From: Poriferisodalis sp965221195 | GTDB taxonomy: Bacteria > Actinomycetota > Acidimicrobiia > Acidimicrobiales > Poriferisodalaceae | Direction: 5' to 3' | DNA length: 64,000 nucleotides | NCBI GenBank assembly: GCA_965221195.1 | Contig: OZ244864.1 | Location: forward strand, 248,001 to 312,000 | Shown here: positions 25,466-35,215 of the stretch, in pieces | How the letters are laid out: each line of letters starts with the position of its first letter | Position numbering within the stretch: the first letter of the stretch is position 1 | Position numbers and translations under genes: made by a program | The notes under the pieces: model-generated | The model's input: only the letters and a program-made list of their open reading frames with translations | Databases searched by the model: none | What the model was told of the DNA's origin: nothing

Positions 25466-27004
25466 TCAGTGCGTGTAGCGAGAGCCAAGCGAGGCCAGCG
25501 CTCGGGTCGCGGCGTTGAAGCCGCAGAGGCCGTGTGCTCCGGCGCCAGGCGGTGTTGAGGCTGAGCACAAATAGGCACCCGGTACGCCGGTGAAGTAAGG
25601 ATCCCGAGTGAAGCGAGGCCTAAACAGCAGCTGCATGGGCGACGACGCGCCGCCCAGAATGTCGCCACCGACATAATTTGGGTTATAGACCGACGTCTCG
25701 GTCGTGGAGCGCACCGACATACCCACCACTCGCTCGGCAAACCCGGGAGCGAAACGCTCGATCTGGGCGATGATCGCCTCGGTGGCATCGCCGCCATAGG
25801 CGTGTGGAACATGGGCATAGGTCCACAGCGGATGAACATCACCCACTGAACGGCTCGGATCAGCGAGGTACTGCTGGCCGACCAGCACAAAAGGTCGCTC
25901 GGGCATCTGACCGCGGCATATGGCCAGTTCGCTGGCGAACACCTCCGCAGCGTCACCGCCCAAATGCACGGTGCCAGCATCACGAGCAGCCGACGCCTGC
26001 CACGGCACACCACCCTCAACCGCAAAATCGACCTTGAACGCCCCGGGTCCGTGGCGGAACCGCCTATAGGCACGGGTGACTCGAGGCGGCAACCGGTCGC
26101 CCAAAATCTCAGCCGCTACCGACGGTGTCACATCAAGCAGCAGCAGATCCGTCGGCGGCAGATCAGCAGCCGAACTAACACGCACCCCAGTCTCGATCCG
26201 CCCCCGGTGTGCTGTTAGCTCTGCAACCAGTGCGTTGCTGATCGCCTGCGAACCGCCCTGCGCAACGACCCAGCCATAGCGGTGGCCAGTAGCCAAAATC
26301 ATGAGGCCGACTGCGCTAGTCATGGGACGGTCCAAGCGCCAGAAGGCATGCGCAGCAACGCCCGCCCACAGTGCCCGAGCTTGGGAGGTGCGCCAGAAGT
26401 GACTCAGCGTCGCAGCAGGCACCGCAGCCGCAGTCCCGAACCGGGCGACGAGCAGCGGATGTCGTGGCACCCGCAGCAGCGGCTGTGTGATGTCTTCCAG
26501 CAGCGCATCGAGATCTTCGGTCAACCAAGTGAAGAGGCGACACCAACGGGTGCCGTCACCGCCCGGTGCATCAGCATTCAGCCCTGCGAGCGGGTTCCGA
26601 GCCGACCGTGCCGACCGTGCCGACCGTCTCGACCGTGCCGACCGTCTGTCAGACGCGGTTGACGATCCACTGCTCAGGTTCTGCGCAGTCTGCTCGATGG
26701 ACTGATACAGCACGCCAGCGGAGCCATCGTCGAGGGGATGCGCGCAATCGACGACGGGGGCACACCATCGCAAACCGAGCCCTGCGAGATCGAGTGAGCG
26801 CAACAACGGCGATGCCGCAGCCACTGGATGTACAGCAGAGCAGTGGTCATGCACCAAATCCGGCACGATCATCTCGGCGCTCCGGGTGCCTCCGCCAACG
26901 GTCTGCGCGGCCTCAAGCACAGTCACGTCCACACCGGCCCGTGCCATATGAACCGCAGCGGCGAGGCCATTCGGCCCGCTACCCACGACAATCGCTGAGG
27001 TCAC
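25466..27004 (-). CDS. FAD-dependent oxidoreductase of the phytoene dehydrogenase/PYROXD2 type
   Basis: 512 residues. N-terminal FAD-binding motif VVGSGPNGLAAAVHMARAG and TVLEAAQTVGGGTRS; the C-terminal part has PGAYLCSASTPPGAGAHGLCG, typical of carotenoid isomerase/desaturase-like proteins. Residues about 120-140 are an Arg/Ser-rich insertion made by a 9-bp tandem repeat. Start is GTG 27004. It is the last gene of the same-strand block that begins with the Liv transporter. A role in oxidising a lipid or isoprenoid is inference. Confidence 0.82.
   Translation of the reverse strand: MTSAIVVGSGPNGLAAAVHMARAGVDVTVLEAAQTVGGGTRSAEMIVPDLVHDHCSAVHPVAAASPLLRSLDLAGLGLRWCAPVVDCAHPLDDGSAGVLYQSIEQTAQNLSSGSSTASDRRSARSRRSARSARSARNPLAGLNADAPGGDGTRWCRLFTWLTEDLDALLEDITQPLLRVPRHPLLVARFGTAAAVPAATLSHFWRTSQARALWAGVAAHAFWRLDRPMTSAVGLMILATGHRYGWVVAQGGSQAISNALVAELTAHRGRIETGVRVSSAADLPPTDLLLLDVTPSVAAEILGDRLPPRVTRAYRRFRHGPGAFKVDFAVEGGVPWQASAARDAGTVHLGGDAAEVFASELAICRGQMPERPFVLVGQQYLADPSRSVGDVHPLWTYAHVPHAYGGDATEAIIAQIERFAPGFAERVVGMSVRSTTETSVYNPNYVGGDILGGASSPMQLLFRPRFTRDPYFTGVPGAYLCSASTPPGAGAHGLCGFNAATRALASLGSRYTH
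26601..26645 (-). repeat. Five copies of a 9-bp in-frame repeat
   Basis: GCCGACCGT occurs five times (one copy with two changes). On the coding strand it gives the SerAlaArg-type run in the FAD oxidoreductase. Confidence 0.9.
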
Positions 27005-27070
27005 TGGTCCAAGATCACTGGGCCGAAGTCACTGGAGCCGAGATCATTGGGGCCAAGATCACCGGCTCAT
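27005..27070. repeat. Four degenerate 14-16 bp repeats before the FAD oxidoreductase
   Basis: Units of the form GATCACTGG-GCCGA follow one another with one to three changes each. The first runs into the start codon of the oxidoreductase gene. No function evident. Confidence 0.6.
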
Positions 27071-27107
27071 TCAACCTCGACTGCACACAGCACAGACGCA
27101 CCCACGC

Positions 27108-28991
27108 TCATGAGTGCTGCTGGGGCGGTACCGAGGGCAGAACAACACCGTTGGGTGTCTGGCGAGGGATGAGCCAGTTCCCGTCGTGATCGACGGACGG
27201 CACCTTGCGCGCATCGCCGGGATGAGGAACGCCTTGGGGCTCATAGCCCTCTCTCCGCCACGTCACCGTGTGAGGAATCGGGCCGTCAGGCAGCCACGGC
27301 TGAGTGTTGTAAGCATCGTCGTGGCGGTACCAGCCCTTCTCGACAGTGCCCAGCGCTGCATCGATCACTCGGTACTGCACGATGTTGGTGAACGCCGGTC
27401 GCGACTCGGTGAACACCGCTACCACGTCGCCCGGCTCGTACTCGCACCGCTCCTGCCACGCCGCTATCAACCGCTCGTCGAGGCAGTGCCCGTCGCCAAA
27501 ATTCCATCCCGTCAGGACGTTGCTCAAGAACTCGCCCTCGCGTTGTATGCGCTTATCGAGATCGTCAACGTGACACATCAGGCCCGAGATGTGCATACGA
27601 CCCATCGGATGCATCATGCGAAACGCCACCGCTTTCTGAATAAATATCTCCGAGATCTCAGGACCGAACAGCGGCTCAAGCTGATCTATCTGATTGTCGG
27701 CTGCCTTCACAATCTTGTCATTAATGCGGTCTTCGATCTCTTTGTTGCGAAGCGAAAATGTCGCCGCCGACCAGTTACCGGCGTACTGCTTCATGCCCAC
27801 CAAAAAGCTCACATATTGCGGACGCAACGCACCCAACACGATGGGTGACAACGCCGCCACCAGCACCACCACCAGCAGCACCGGGTCCATGTCCCACACC
27901 GCGTAACCGTCAGAAACACCGAAGTTCGCAAACAAGAACGCAACGCAGAAGATAAAGAACACGTTCCATTCGAGCGGAACCGCCAGTGGGAACGTCGAAA
28001 TGATGAACGTATGCAACATCCAGATGGACACGATGGCGATCCATGTGGCCCATCCCCAAGGAGAGAACAGCAGCACTAACGGCATGACAAGCTCGCAGGT
28101 AGTGCCACCGATGTGAGCCAGCAAATGCGTCGTACGGGCCGGTCGTATATCGCGCGGATAATCTTTCACCGTCGCTTTGCGGAATCGATCCCACACCACC
28201 CACGGTGTGTTCTGCACCATGATCGACACCGTTGAAGAGAACCCGTGCTGCATCTTCGAAAAGCCCGCACCCATCCAGATGACAACGATGAAGACCTTGG
28301 CGGCGATGATCATGTCAACAAAGTTGCTGAACAGCGAGAAGCACAACAGCGTGGGCACGTACTGCTCGGCCCGTGAAGACAAGAACACGATCTTGTCGCG
28401 CATAGCCATCAGCAAAATCAGCCCGCAGTAGATCAACACCGCCCACTGCGGCAATACGCCGGTACGCCCGTCGGGCAGCCCATCTACTTCTTGCGGCGAC
28501 AACACCAGCAGCAAAATGAGGCTGGCCAAGATCAACTTGTACAGGCCAGTATCCCAAGGCGTGCGACGGTTACCCTTGGTGAAGGGAACGTGATTGGGAT
28601 AAGGCGGCACACGCAAAGTGTCGTTCTGCCACCAGTACAGGATCCCGCCGATCGGTGGATCAAAATGGAAAGCCAGCGGGCCGCAGGTGGCGGCCAGCCC
28701 CATTACCTCCAGCAAGATCGTCCAAATCATCAACTTCTGATAGAGAATCGGCTCGTCCCACCAGCCGCCGATGTCGTTGAATTCGAGGCCCGCGGTGAAG
28801 GCGCCTGCCACGATCAGCCCAAACAGCGCATACAAGAAAATCTTCCACGCATAAAAAGTGCCGGTCTGTTTGGGTGTCCCGAAGCCATGCTCAACCCAGT
28901 GCAGCTGCAGCAGCTTCATCCGTTCAAAGAACGGAATCCGCGCGAACTCGTCAAGATCGACATCGGGCAGCTCAGCGGTGCGATATCCCAT
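27108..28991 (-). CDS. DUF3556-type polytopic membrane protein
   Basis: 627 residues. Opens MGYRTAELPDVDLDEFARIP and HWVEHGFGTPKQTGTFYAWK, features I associate with the mycobacterial DUF3556 family. About ten hydrophobic helices lie between residues 50 and 400, followed by a soluble C-terminal half of about 200 residues rich in Trp and charged residues. ATG 28991 is chosen because GAGG precedes it by about ten bases. It follows livF by five bases, so it is translated from the same mRNA as the importer. Function is unknown; the arrangement hints at work on the importer's substrate. Confidence 0.75.
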   Translation of the reverse strand: MGYRTAELPDVDLDEFARIPFFERMKLLQLHWVEHGFGTPKQTGTFYAWKIFLYALFGLIVAGAFTAGLEFNDIGGWWDEPILYQKLMIWTILLEVMGLAATCGPLAFHFDPPIGGILYWWQNDTLRVPPYPNHVPFTKGNRRTPWDTGLYKLILASLILLLVLSPQEVDGLPDGRTGVLPQWAVLIYCGLILLMAMRDKIVFLSSRAEQYVPTLLCFSLFSNFVDMIIAAKVFIVVIWMGAGFSKMQHGFSSTVSIMVQNTPWVVWDRFRKATVKDYPRDIRPARTTHLLAHIGGTTCELVMPLVLLFSPWGWATWIAIVSIWMLHTFIISTFPLAVPLEWNVFFIFCVAFLFANFGVSDGYAVWDMDPVLLVVVLVAALSPIVLGALRPQYVSFLVGMKQYAGNWSAATFSLRNKEIEDRINDKIVKAADNQIDQLEPLFGPEISEIFIQKAVAFRMMHPMGRMHISGLMCHVDDLDKRIQREGEFLSNVLTGWNFGDGHCLDERLIAAWQERCEYEPGDVVAVFTESRPAFTNIVQYRVIDAALGTVEKGWYRHDDAYNTQPWLPDGPIPHTVTWRREGYEPQGVPHPGDARKVPSVDHDGNWLIPRQTPNGVVLPSVPPQQHS

Positions 28992-28996
28992 CGTGA

Positions 28997-29887
28997 TTAC
29001 CTCTTTCGGCGGACCATCGCCGCGTGTCGTCGCTGTCGTTCGCGTTCGAGATAAAAGTCGTCTTCGGCGGCGGTACGGGTGGAAGCAAGCTTGCCGGACA
29101 GCCGGCTCAGCTCGCGTTCGCGCACCCGCTGGCGCCTCCAAGCCTTCCTCTTGTTCTTACGCCGCAAACGCTCAATGTGATCTTCTTCTGTCTCCGACGT
29201 TCCCACCAAATAGGTCTCTTCAATTTCGTCAAGACGGCGAAGAGCATCAGCGGCGGGTAATTCCAGCAAAATCTGGCCGCGGGCCATCAGGTACATCCGG
29301 TCAGAGACACGCAGCGCCTTGCGGGCATGCTGCTCAACTATCAAAGCACCAGTGCCCTTGGTGTCTGCCACCTTGCGAATCGCTCCCAGCAGCCGGTCAA
29401 CGACAATCGGCGCCAACCCGAGTGACAGCTCATCGGCCAGCAGAATCGACGGTTGACGGCTAAGCGCCCGGGCGAGGGCAAGCATCTGCTGCTCGCCACC
29501 CGACAACATGCCGCCGCGCACCCCAAGACGAGGCTCAAGTTCGGGAAACAATTCCAGCGCTGCTTCCACCGAACCGCCGCCCACTCTCAGATTGTCGCGA
29601 GCCGACAGCTTGGTGAACACCAACCGTTCTTCGGTCACTAACCCGATGCCCCCTCGCCGGATGCGCTGATACATAGGCGTGAACGTCGGCGTGTTGTCAA
29701 ACATCACGATGCCGTCCACCGGTGTCAGCTCCCCGGCGATGGTGAGCAGCGTGGTGGTCTTGCCAGCGCCATTAGGACCGAGTAGGCAAACCACCTCTCC
29801 TGAGCACACCTTCAGATTGACGCCTTGAACAACTGCCCGGTTCAAGTACCCGCACTTGAGGCTGCGCGTCTGTAACAGCGGCCTCAT
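28997..29887 (-). CDS. livF: Branched-chain-type ABC transporter ATPase LivF with charged C-terminal tail
   Basis: 296 residues. Walker A LLGPNGAGKTTT, signature LSGGEQQML, Walker B ILLADELSLGLAP and the switch His in IVEQHARKAL are all intact. LivF energises uptake of branched-chain amino acids or other small acids with LivG. The last 60 or so residues (from about 235) are strongly charged (RRKNKRKAWRRQRVRERE), an extension beyond the usual 235-residue family length. Its ATG overlaps the stop of the fused permease gene (ATGA). Confidence 0.93.
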   Translation of the reverse strand: MRPLLQTRSLKCGYLNRAVVQGVNLKVCSGEVVCLLGPNGAGKTTTLLTIAGELTPVDGIVMFDNTPTFTPMYQRIRRGGIGLVTEERLVFTKLSARDNLRVGGGSVEAALELFPELEPRLGVRGGMLSGGEQQMLALARALSRQPSILLADELSLGLAPIVVDRLLGAIRKVADTKGTGALIVEQHARKALRVSDRMYLMARGQILLELPAADALRRLDEIEETYLVGTSETEEDHIERLRRKNKRKAWRRQRVRERELSRLSGKLASTRTAAEDDFYLERERQRRHAAMVRRKR

Positions 29888-32688
29888 GTGTTACCCCCAG
29901 ACGACGGCAACGACTGTGACGCAGCGGCTACCACTCCATCGTCGGCCTCGGTTCCCAGATATGCCGCTACGACAGCCGGATCGGCCCGGATGGTCTCAGG
30001 GCTTCCAGCGGCGGTCTTGTGGCCGAAGTCCAGCACCACTACTTCATCGCACACCTCATTGACGAAGTTCATGTCGTGCTCAACAACCAGCACTGCCATG
30101 CCCCAATCTTGAGCCAAGCGTCGAACCACCTCGGCCAGTTCCTCGCTCTCAGCGGTGCTCAGCCCGGCGGCCGGTTCATCTAGCAGAAGCACGCTCGGAT
30201 GCATCGCAACCGCCCGGGCAATCGCCAGCAGACGGTGCTTTCCGTATGAGAGGTCTTTCACGTCGCGGTGCAAGTCGCCGTCAAGCCCGAACTCGATAAT
30301 CGCCCGCACGACCTCAGGCGGAAACGGAGGGCTAGCAGGCGCCACCAAGTCACGCAAATACGACCGCATGTCTTGGGGATCGGCGGCAACGCTGATGTTC
30401 TCGAACACCGTTGCGTCTTCGAACAGTTCAAGCGTCTGAAAAGAACGAGCGATGCCACTGCGGGCACGTTTGGAAGGCGACATGCGCGATATGTCTTCGC
30501 CGTCGAGCACCACACGGCCCTGCGCCGGTGTGAAGCCGCACACAGCGTCGATCAGTGATGTCTTGCCGGCTCCGTTCGGGCCGATCAGTCCTGTGATGGT
30601 GCCTGGTGCAAGCTGGAAGCTGACATCGTTGACCGCAACAACGGCCCCGTATCGCACTGTCATGTTCTCGATGCTCAGCAAGCGTGCGGGAACCTGTGAC
30701 TGCTCACCAGTCGATACGTTCGGATCGGAGACATCTTTGAGTTCGATGAAGTAGGAGCGGCCCCACTTGCGGGCCCGTTTCGCCAACCGGAAGATCTTCA
30801 CCCACTCTGCTGCAACGCCGTCCTTGTATCCAAGCACCATGAGCAAAATGGCGATGCCGCTGATGAGCTGAGTCCAGCGGCCCACTCCGTCCCAAGTCGA
30901 TTCGAGCACTTCTTGGCTGAAGGCCGCTGTGGCCATGGTGGCACCCACGAATGCACCGAGCAGATGGCCGACACCGCCCACGATGGCGAGGCCCACGAAC
31001 AGAATCGACGTGAGGTTGGTGAACGAGGGATAGCTGATCGACGTCAGCCGGAAAGCCAACACAATGCCACCGAGCGCCGCGATGGCCGAGCTGAGCGAGA
31101 AAGCAAACAGCTTGGCTTTGGGCACATCGATGCCGAGCGCCGTAGCGGCCCGCTCGTTGGTTCGAATGGCGAGTAGGCGCCGTCCGCTGCGCCCACGCCG
31201 TACGTTCGACACCACCCACACCGCTAGCAGCGCCATAGCCAGCACGAAGAGGCCGTAACGCTCTGGGTAGCGAATCGAGCCGATCTCGATGCCAAGAAGA
31301 TCAGGACTGCCGACCTGGGTGCCCTGCACGCCGCCGGTGTAGGAACGGTTGCGGAACAGCATCAGCTCGATAGTCGTGCCGAGTCCCAGCGTGACAATCG
31401 CCAAATTGATGCCGCGGGTTCGTGCAGCCGGCAAAGCGAAGATGAAGCCCAGCGGAACAGCAGCGGCCACACCTACGACCAATGCCAGCAGAAATGGGAT
31501 GTCGAACACCGCAACAAGTCGACCCGATACGTAGGCCCCGAATCCGGCGATCGTGTATTGAGCAAGCGACAGTTGGCCTGCGTAACCGGTGAGCAGCACA
31601 ATCGACAACAGCACGATCGCTACGCCCATGGTGACAGTAAACGCGTCGATCCATTTGGCCTGCTTGGTGAGCATCAAGAACGCCACCGTGCCGACGCCGA
31701 AGATCGTCCAGTCCCACGACATGCGCCCGTTGCCGACCATCGGCAACTCGCGCAAGAAGTAGTCCCGCAGCGGTAGCGACCGGCCCCGCAACATCAGCAC
31801 GGCCACAATGACCAAGAAAGGCAACGACTGACCCAACCCTTGCTGGTCGACGTAACGGCCCACGAGCGTTTGGCCGACACCCAACGCCAAGCCGGCGGCA
31901 GTAGCGACAGGGAACGAACGGAAATCGCCTACCAGCGCTGCAGCGAGAGCGGCGAGCACCAGCGATGTCATGGCCGTGACCTGCAACGTAATGATGGGCA
32001 CCACCAAGATGCCGGCGACCGCGGCGATGGCCGAACCCAGCGCCCAGTTCCAAATGGCGATTGCATTCGGCGACAAGCCGATAGCCGAAGCCGCTCGCTC
32101 GCTCTCCGACACAGCTTCGGTGGCGAGGCCGAAGTTGCTTCGTCGATACATCGACCACAGCACGAGGGCGAACACGCATGCCACCCCAAAAAGGATCAGC
32201 CGGTCAACGGTGATGGCGACCTCTCCCCACAACGTCACGCGGTCGGTCGGCAGCCAACTGTCCACCTGACGTGCGTTGGAGCCGTAGCGAATGACGACCC
32301 CGGCCTGAATCAAGATGAGCACACCCAAGGTGGCGATAACGCGGATCAGCGAACTGGCGCGACGCAGCGGTCGCATGATGACCCAGTGCGTCAGAGTGCC
32401 AAGCAACGCTGAGAGCGCCACTCCCGTCAACGCCGCAATCAGAAACGGCCAGCCGGCCCTGTTGTGCAGCTCCCACTGCAAGAAGACACCGGCGATGGCA
32501 GTTGCGCCGAGGGAAAAGTTCAGTACACCGGTGCCGCGGTAGACGACTATGAGGCCTTGGGAAGCAAGCGCGTACAAGGCACCGACCCCGAAGCCCAAGA
32601 GCGCGAAGCGAATAATCTCGTCCAATACGTCCCCCGTGGCAGCGCTGTCAGTCGAACCTGCTCCGATGTCGGGGTGGCCGACGATCAT
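29884..32688 (-). CDS. Fused LivH-LivM-LivG: two permeases and an ATPase in one protein
   Basis: 934 residues. Residues about 20-310 are a LivH-type permease (FALLGFGVGALYALASQGLI; VVYRGTGVLNFSLG). Residues about 330-640 are a LivM-type permease (LLTGYAGQLSLAQYTIAGFG; ARTRGINLAIVTLG). Residues about 655-915 are a LivG ATPase with Walker A GPNGAGKT, signature LSYGKHRLL, Walker B VLLLDEPAAGL and VVEHDM. In most bacteria these are three genes; LivM-LivG fusions are known, while a triple fusion is unusual. No stop or frameshift interrupts it. With LivF it would make an asymmetric transporter of one long and one short chain. Confidence 0.92.
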   Translation of the reverse strand: MIVGHPDIGAGSTDSAATGDVLDEIIRFALLGFGVGALYALASQGLIVVYRGTGVLNFSLGATAIAGVFLQWELHNRAGWPFLIAALTGVALSALLGTLTHWVIMRPLRRASSLIRVIATLGVLILIQAGVVIRYGSNARQVDSWLPTDRVTLWGEVAITVDRLILFGVACVFALVLWSMYRRSNFGLATEAVSESERAASAIGLSPNAIAIWNWALGSAIAAVAGILVVPIITLQVTAMTSLVLAALAAALVGDFRSFPVATAAGLALGVGQTLVGRYVDQQGLGQSLPFLVIVAVLMLRGRSLPLRDYFLRELPMVGNGRMSWDWTIFGVGTVAFLMLTKQAKWIDAFTVTMGVAIVLLSIVLLTGYAGQLSLAQYTIAGFGAYVSGRLVAVFDIPFLLALVVGVAAAVPLGFIFALPAARTRGINLAIVTLGLGTTIELMLFRNRSYTGGVQGTQVGSPDLLGIEIGSIRYPERYGLFVLAMALLAVWVVSNVRRGRSGRRLLAIRTNERAATALGIDVPKAKLFAFSLSSAIAALGGIVLAFRLTSISYPSFTNLTSILFVGLAIVGGVGHLLGAFVGATMATAAFSQEVLESTWDGVGRWTQLISGIAILLMVLGYKDGVAAEWVKIFRLAKRARKWGRSYFIELKDVSDPNVSTGEQSQVPARLLSIENMTVRYGAVVAVNDVSFQLAPGTITGLIGPNGAGKTSLIDAVCGFTPAQGRVVLDGEDISRMSPSKRARSGIARSFQTLELFEDATVFENISVAADPQDMRSYLRDLVAPASPPFPPEVVRAIIEFGLDGDLHRDVKDLSYGKHRLLAIARAVAMHPSVLLLDEPAAGLSTAESEELAEVVRRLAQDWGMAVLVVEHDMNFVNEVCDEVVVLDFGHKTAAGSPETIRADPAVVAAYLGTEADDGVVAAASQSLPSSGGNT

Positions 32689-32745
32689 TCACCGGTGCCA
32701 ACCCCGCACAGGTACCTAGATTCAACGAAAAGGTCAGCAAAAAGA

Positions 32746-34074
32746 TCAGCTTGGGTTGCCCGTAGCCAGATCGCCGACATCTTCGAACTCGGTGGTCAGC
32801 GGCACGACCTTGCCGTTGTCGAGAATGCTGAACACGACACTGCGGTTGAACAGGCGCTGATAGCCCTCAAGGCCATCGGTCCACTCTTGGGTGAAGTCCA
32901 AAACTGGGACCATGCCACCGAGATCGAGGTTGTCGGTGCTCGACGCTGCCTCAAAGAATGAGGATGCGTCGATCTCGCCGTCGATGGTCTCAGCAATCTG
33001 GGTGAAGGCCGCGAAAGCAGCCCAAGTGCCCATGCCTCCCAAACTGTTGTAGTCGTGCTCGGTGGTATCCCAGCCGCCTTCTTCGAGGGCCAGCCGGTAC
33101 TCGTCCCACGGTGCTGTGGAGATATCGGGATACATGCCTGCGATGATGTCGCCGTCGGTGGATTCCTCGTTGCCGGCCGCGGAGATCTCGTTCAGGTTGC
33201 CCTGCGGACCGTACTGGCGGACATCGGTGCCCGACTGCGTCCAAGCAGTGTTCCAAGTGATGTATGGCGTCTCAGAGATGATGCCAATGACACAGTCGGC
33301 GTCGGTTGTGGCTTGGGCGACCTCTGAGGAATAGTCCTGTGCCGTCGGCGGGAGGATGATGACATCGCCGAAGCTCTGGCCGAGCGCTGCAATCGCGTTC
33401 TCCATCGGCGGCACGAATATCTGCGCACCATCAATGATGACAGCGTTGATCGCGCGGCAGCCGTCTTCAATTGCCCGTTTGACATTACCCACCCCATACA
33501 TCGGCTGGTTGCCGATGGGGAACGAGTAGGGACTGGTCAGCTCCGACGGGGTGATCGGGCAGCAGGGGCCGAACCATGTGATGTCAGACTCGGCGATCAC
33601 CGGCACGATGCTCTCCGCAAAGAACGTGAACGAGCCGATGACAGACACCATGTTCTCTTCAACGGCTTCGCGCGCGCAGGCCGCAGCGACGGCAGGGTCG
33701 AACATCTCGTCGCAGACGGTCACCTCCAGCGGTCTGCCGCCGATGCCCCCTCGGGCATTGATGTAATCGGCGTAGGCCTCGGCGGTGTTGGCGATGTTCT
33801 GATAGGTGGGACCTGCTGCGTTGAGCGTCGTGACGGTCATGACCTTGATTGGCTCGCCGCTCGGCGACATATCGGCAGCCGCCTGTGTGGTCTGCGGGGC
33901 AGCCGCTTCGGTCGCCGACGGTGCAGGCTCGGTAGCGCTGGCTGCGTCGTCGTCATCGTCGTCGCTGGCACCGCAGGCTGCTGCCGTCAGCGCAGCAGCA
34001 GCGACAAGTGCTGCTGTAGCCCGCCGCGTTCGGCGCCTCGGGTGCCTATGGCAGGCACTTTCCTTGGTTGACAT
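32746..34074 (-). CDS. livK: Substrate-binding lipoprotein of the Liv-type importer
   Basis: 442 residues. Signal sequence with a lipobox (ALTAAACG) and an acidic linker, then a type 1 periplasmic-binding (leucine-binding) fold: IKVMTVTTLNAAGPTYQNIA, YINARGGIGGRPLEV, and VIGSFTFFAES. It captures the substrate outside the membrane and delivers it to LivHMG. Start ATG 34074 is fixed by GGGGGAGGAG eight bases upstream. It is the first gene of the transporter cluster. Sequence alone does not say which substrate; many actinobacterial members bind steroids, aromatic acids or amides rather than amino acids. Confidence 0.9.
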   Translation of the reverse strand: MSTKESACHRHPRRRTRRATAALVAAAALTAAACGASDDDDDDAASATEPAPSATEAAAPQTTQAAADMSPSGEPIKVMTVTTLNAAGPTYQNIANTAEAYADYINARGGIGGRPLEVTVCDEMFDPAVAAACAREAVEENMVSVIGSFTFFAESIVPVIAESDITWFGPCCPITPSELTSPYSFPIGNQPMYGVGNVKRAIEDGCRAINAVIIDGAQIFVPPMENAIAALGQSFGDVIILPPTAQDYSSEVAQATTDADCVIGIISETPYITWNTAWTQSGTDVRQYGPQGNLNEISAAGNEESTDGDIIAGMYPDISTAPWDEYRLALEEGGWDTTEHDYNSLGGMGTWAAFAAFTQIAETIDGEIDASSFFEAASSTDNLDLGGMVPVLDFTQEWTDGLEGYQRLFNRSVVFSILDNGKVVPLTTEFEDVGDLATGNPS

Positions 34075-34188
34075 GTGCGTCTCCTCCCCCGGCACAAGAC
34101 AGAACCCTTGACGGCACTGCACGGCCGTCCCTGCCTCGTTGATGTCGTTGCGTGAGTGTATAGCGCTTCTGGGCGCCTCGCGCCGGGC

Positions 34189-34341
34189 TCAGGCGATTGC
34201 GAACACGATGATGGCAACAATGAACGCAACCGTCAGAGCCAAGATCGCCATCGCTGCGAAGCCGTCGCTTCTCGTGCTGTCGTGCCTTGCGCTGTCGTGT
34301 CTTGCGCTGTCGTGCGCTGAGGGATCGGTTGGGGTGCTCAT
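34189..34341 (-). CDS. 50-residue single-helix membrane protein
   Basis: Reads MSTPTDPSAHDSAR, repeats His-Asp-Ser-Ala-Arg twice more, then ends in one hydrophobic helix (MAILALTVAFIVAIIVFAIA) at the C-terminus. The tandem 15-bp repeat (34277-34318) lies inside it and keeps frame. The helix and the clean start and stop argue for a real gene; a weak ribosome site argues for caution. It sits between cobS and livK on the same strand. Confidence 0.5.
   Translation of the reverse strand: MSTPTDPSAHDSARHDSARHDSTRSDGFAAMAILALTVAFIVAIIVFAIA
34277..34318 (-). repeat. Near-perfect 15-bp repeats, three copies
   Basis: CTGTCGTGCCTTGCG occurs twice with one change and once partially; encodes the HDSAR repeats of the small membrane protein. 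Confidence 0.85.
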
Positions 34342-34417
34342 GGGCTGTCGGATCATCCAGAACGGCAGTCAATGCGTTGCACCAGCACGCTAGTTCGCTG
34401 CACCTGCTGCTCAAAGC

Positions 34418-35161
34418 TCACCAGAACCAGCCGAAACCGTTGAGCAGGCGAGCTATCGCAACCAGCGCAGCGATCTGGCCAAGCTGGCTGATCGCACCGA
34501 GGATGTCGCCGGTGATTCCGCCGACACGGCGATAGGCCACGAAGGCTGCCGCTGTCGCCGCAGCGCTTGCAGTGCCGACAGCACTCACACCCACCGGTCC
34601 AAGCGCAGCAGCTACTAAGCAAGTGATCGCGATGGACACTAGGCACGGCGTAACCCGCAGATGCGACGAATAGCCATGCCCAAGACCGGACCCTGCCGAT
34701 GCAGGCATCAATACCATCGCCGCGACAGCCATTGCCCTGCCGATGCCGTGGGCGAGGGTCAGCGCAACGATTGCGTCTCGTGCGCCCAGACCCATGACAG
34801 CGAACACTTGTGTCAGCGTCGCCAACAGCAGTGCCAGCGTGCCGAGAGTTCCCAGTCGGGAGTCCTTCATGATCTCCCGACGCTGCTCAGGCGTCGTACC
34901 ACCGAGCGCGTCGGCGGAGTCTGCAAGCCCGTCTTCGTGAAAGGCACCTGTAGCGACAATGCCGGCTGCGACCGCCGCAACTGCAGCAAGCGGGGCACCT
35001 AGCGGCGACCACGTTGCCCAGAACACCCCGCCGCACAGAGCGCCAACAAATGCACCGACGAGCGGAAACCACGGAACGCTGCGACCTAGGTCACGTTCCG
35101 CAGCGGGATGTGCGCCACCCGGCAGCCGAGTCAGAAACGCCCACGCATAACGCAAGCTCAC
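34418..35161 (-). CDS. cobS: Adenosylcobinamide-GDP ribazoletransferase CobS
   Basis: 247 residues, integral membrane enzyme that joins adenosylcobinamide-GDP to alpha-ribazole, the last step of cobalamin assembly. Opens AWAFLTRLPGG; the conserved acidic motif FHEDGLADSADALGG and the MKDSRLGTLG segment are diagnostic. Several hydrophobic helices follow. GTG start 35161. Same strand and order as cobT and cobU upstream. Confidence 0.95.
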   Translation of the reverse strand: MSLRYAWAFLTRLPGGAHPAAERDLGRSVPWFPLVGAFVGALCGGVFWATWSPLGAPLAAVAAVAAGIVATGAFHEDGLADSADALGGTTPEQRREIMKDSRLGTLGTLALLLATLTQVFAVMGLGARDAIVALTLAHGIGRAMAVAAMVLMPASAGSGLGHGYSSHLRVTPCLVSIAITCLVAAALGPVGVSAVGTASAAATAAAFVAYRRVGGITGDILGAISQLGQIAALVAIARLLNGFGWFW

Positions 35162-35215
35162 ACTGCCCCCATCACGCCTCGCAAGCTCACACTGGGCCCT
35201 CTGCGCTTCGCAAGC

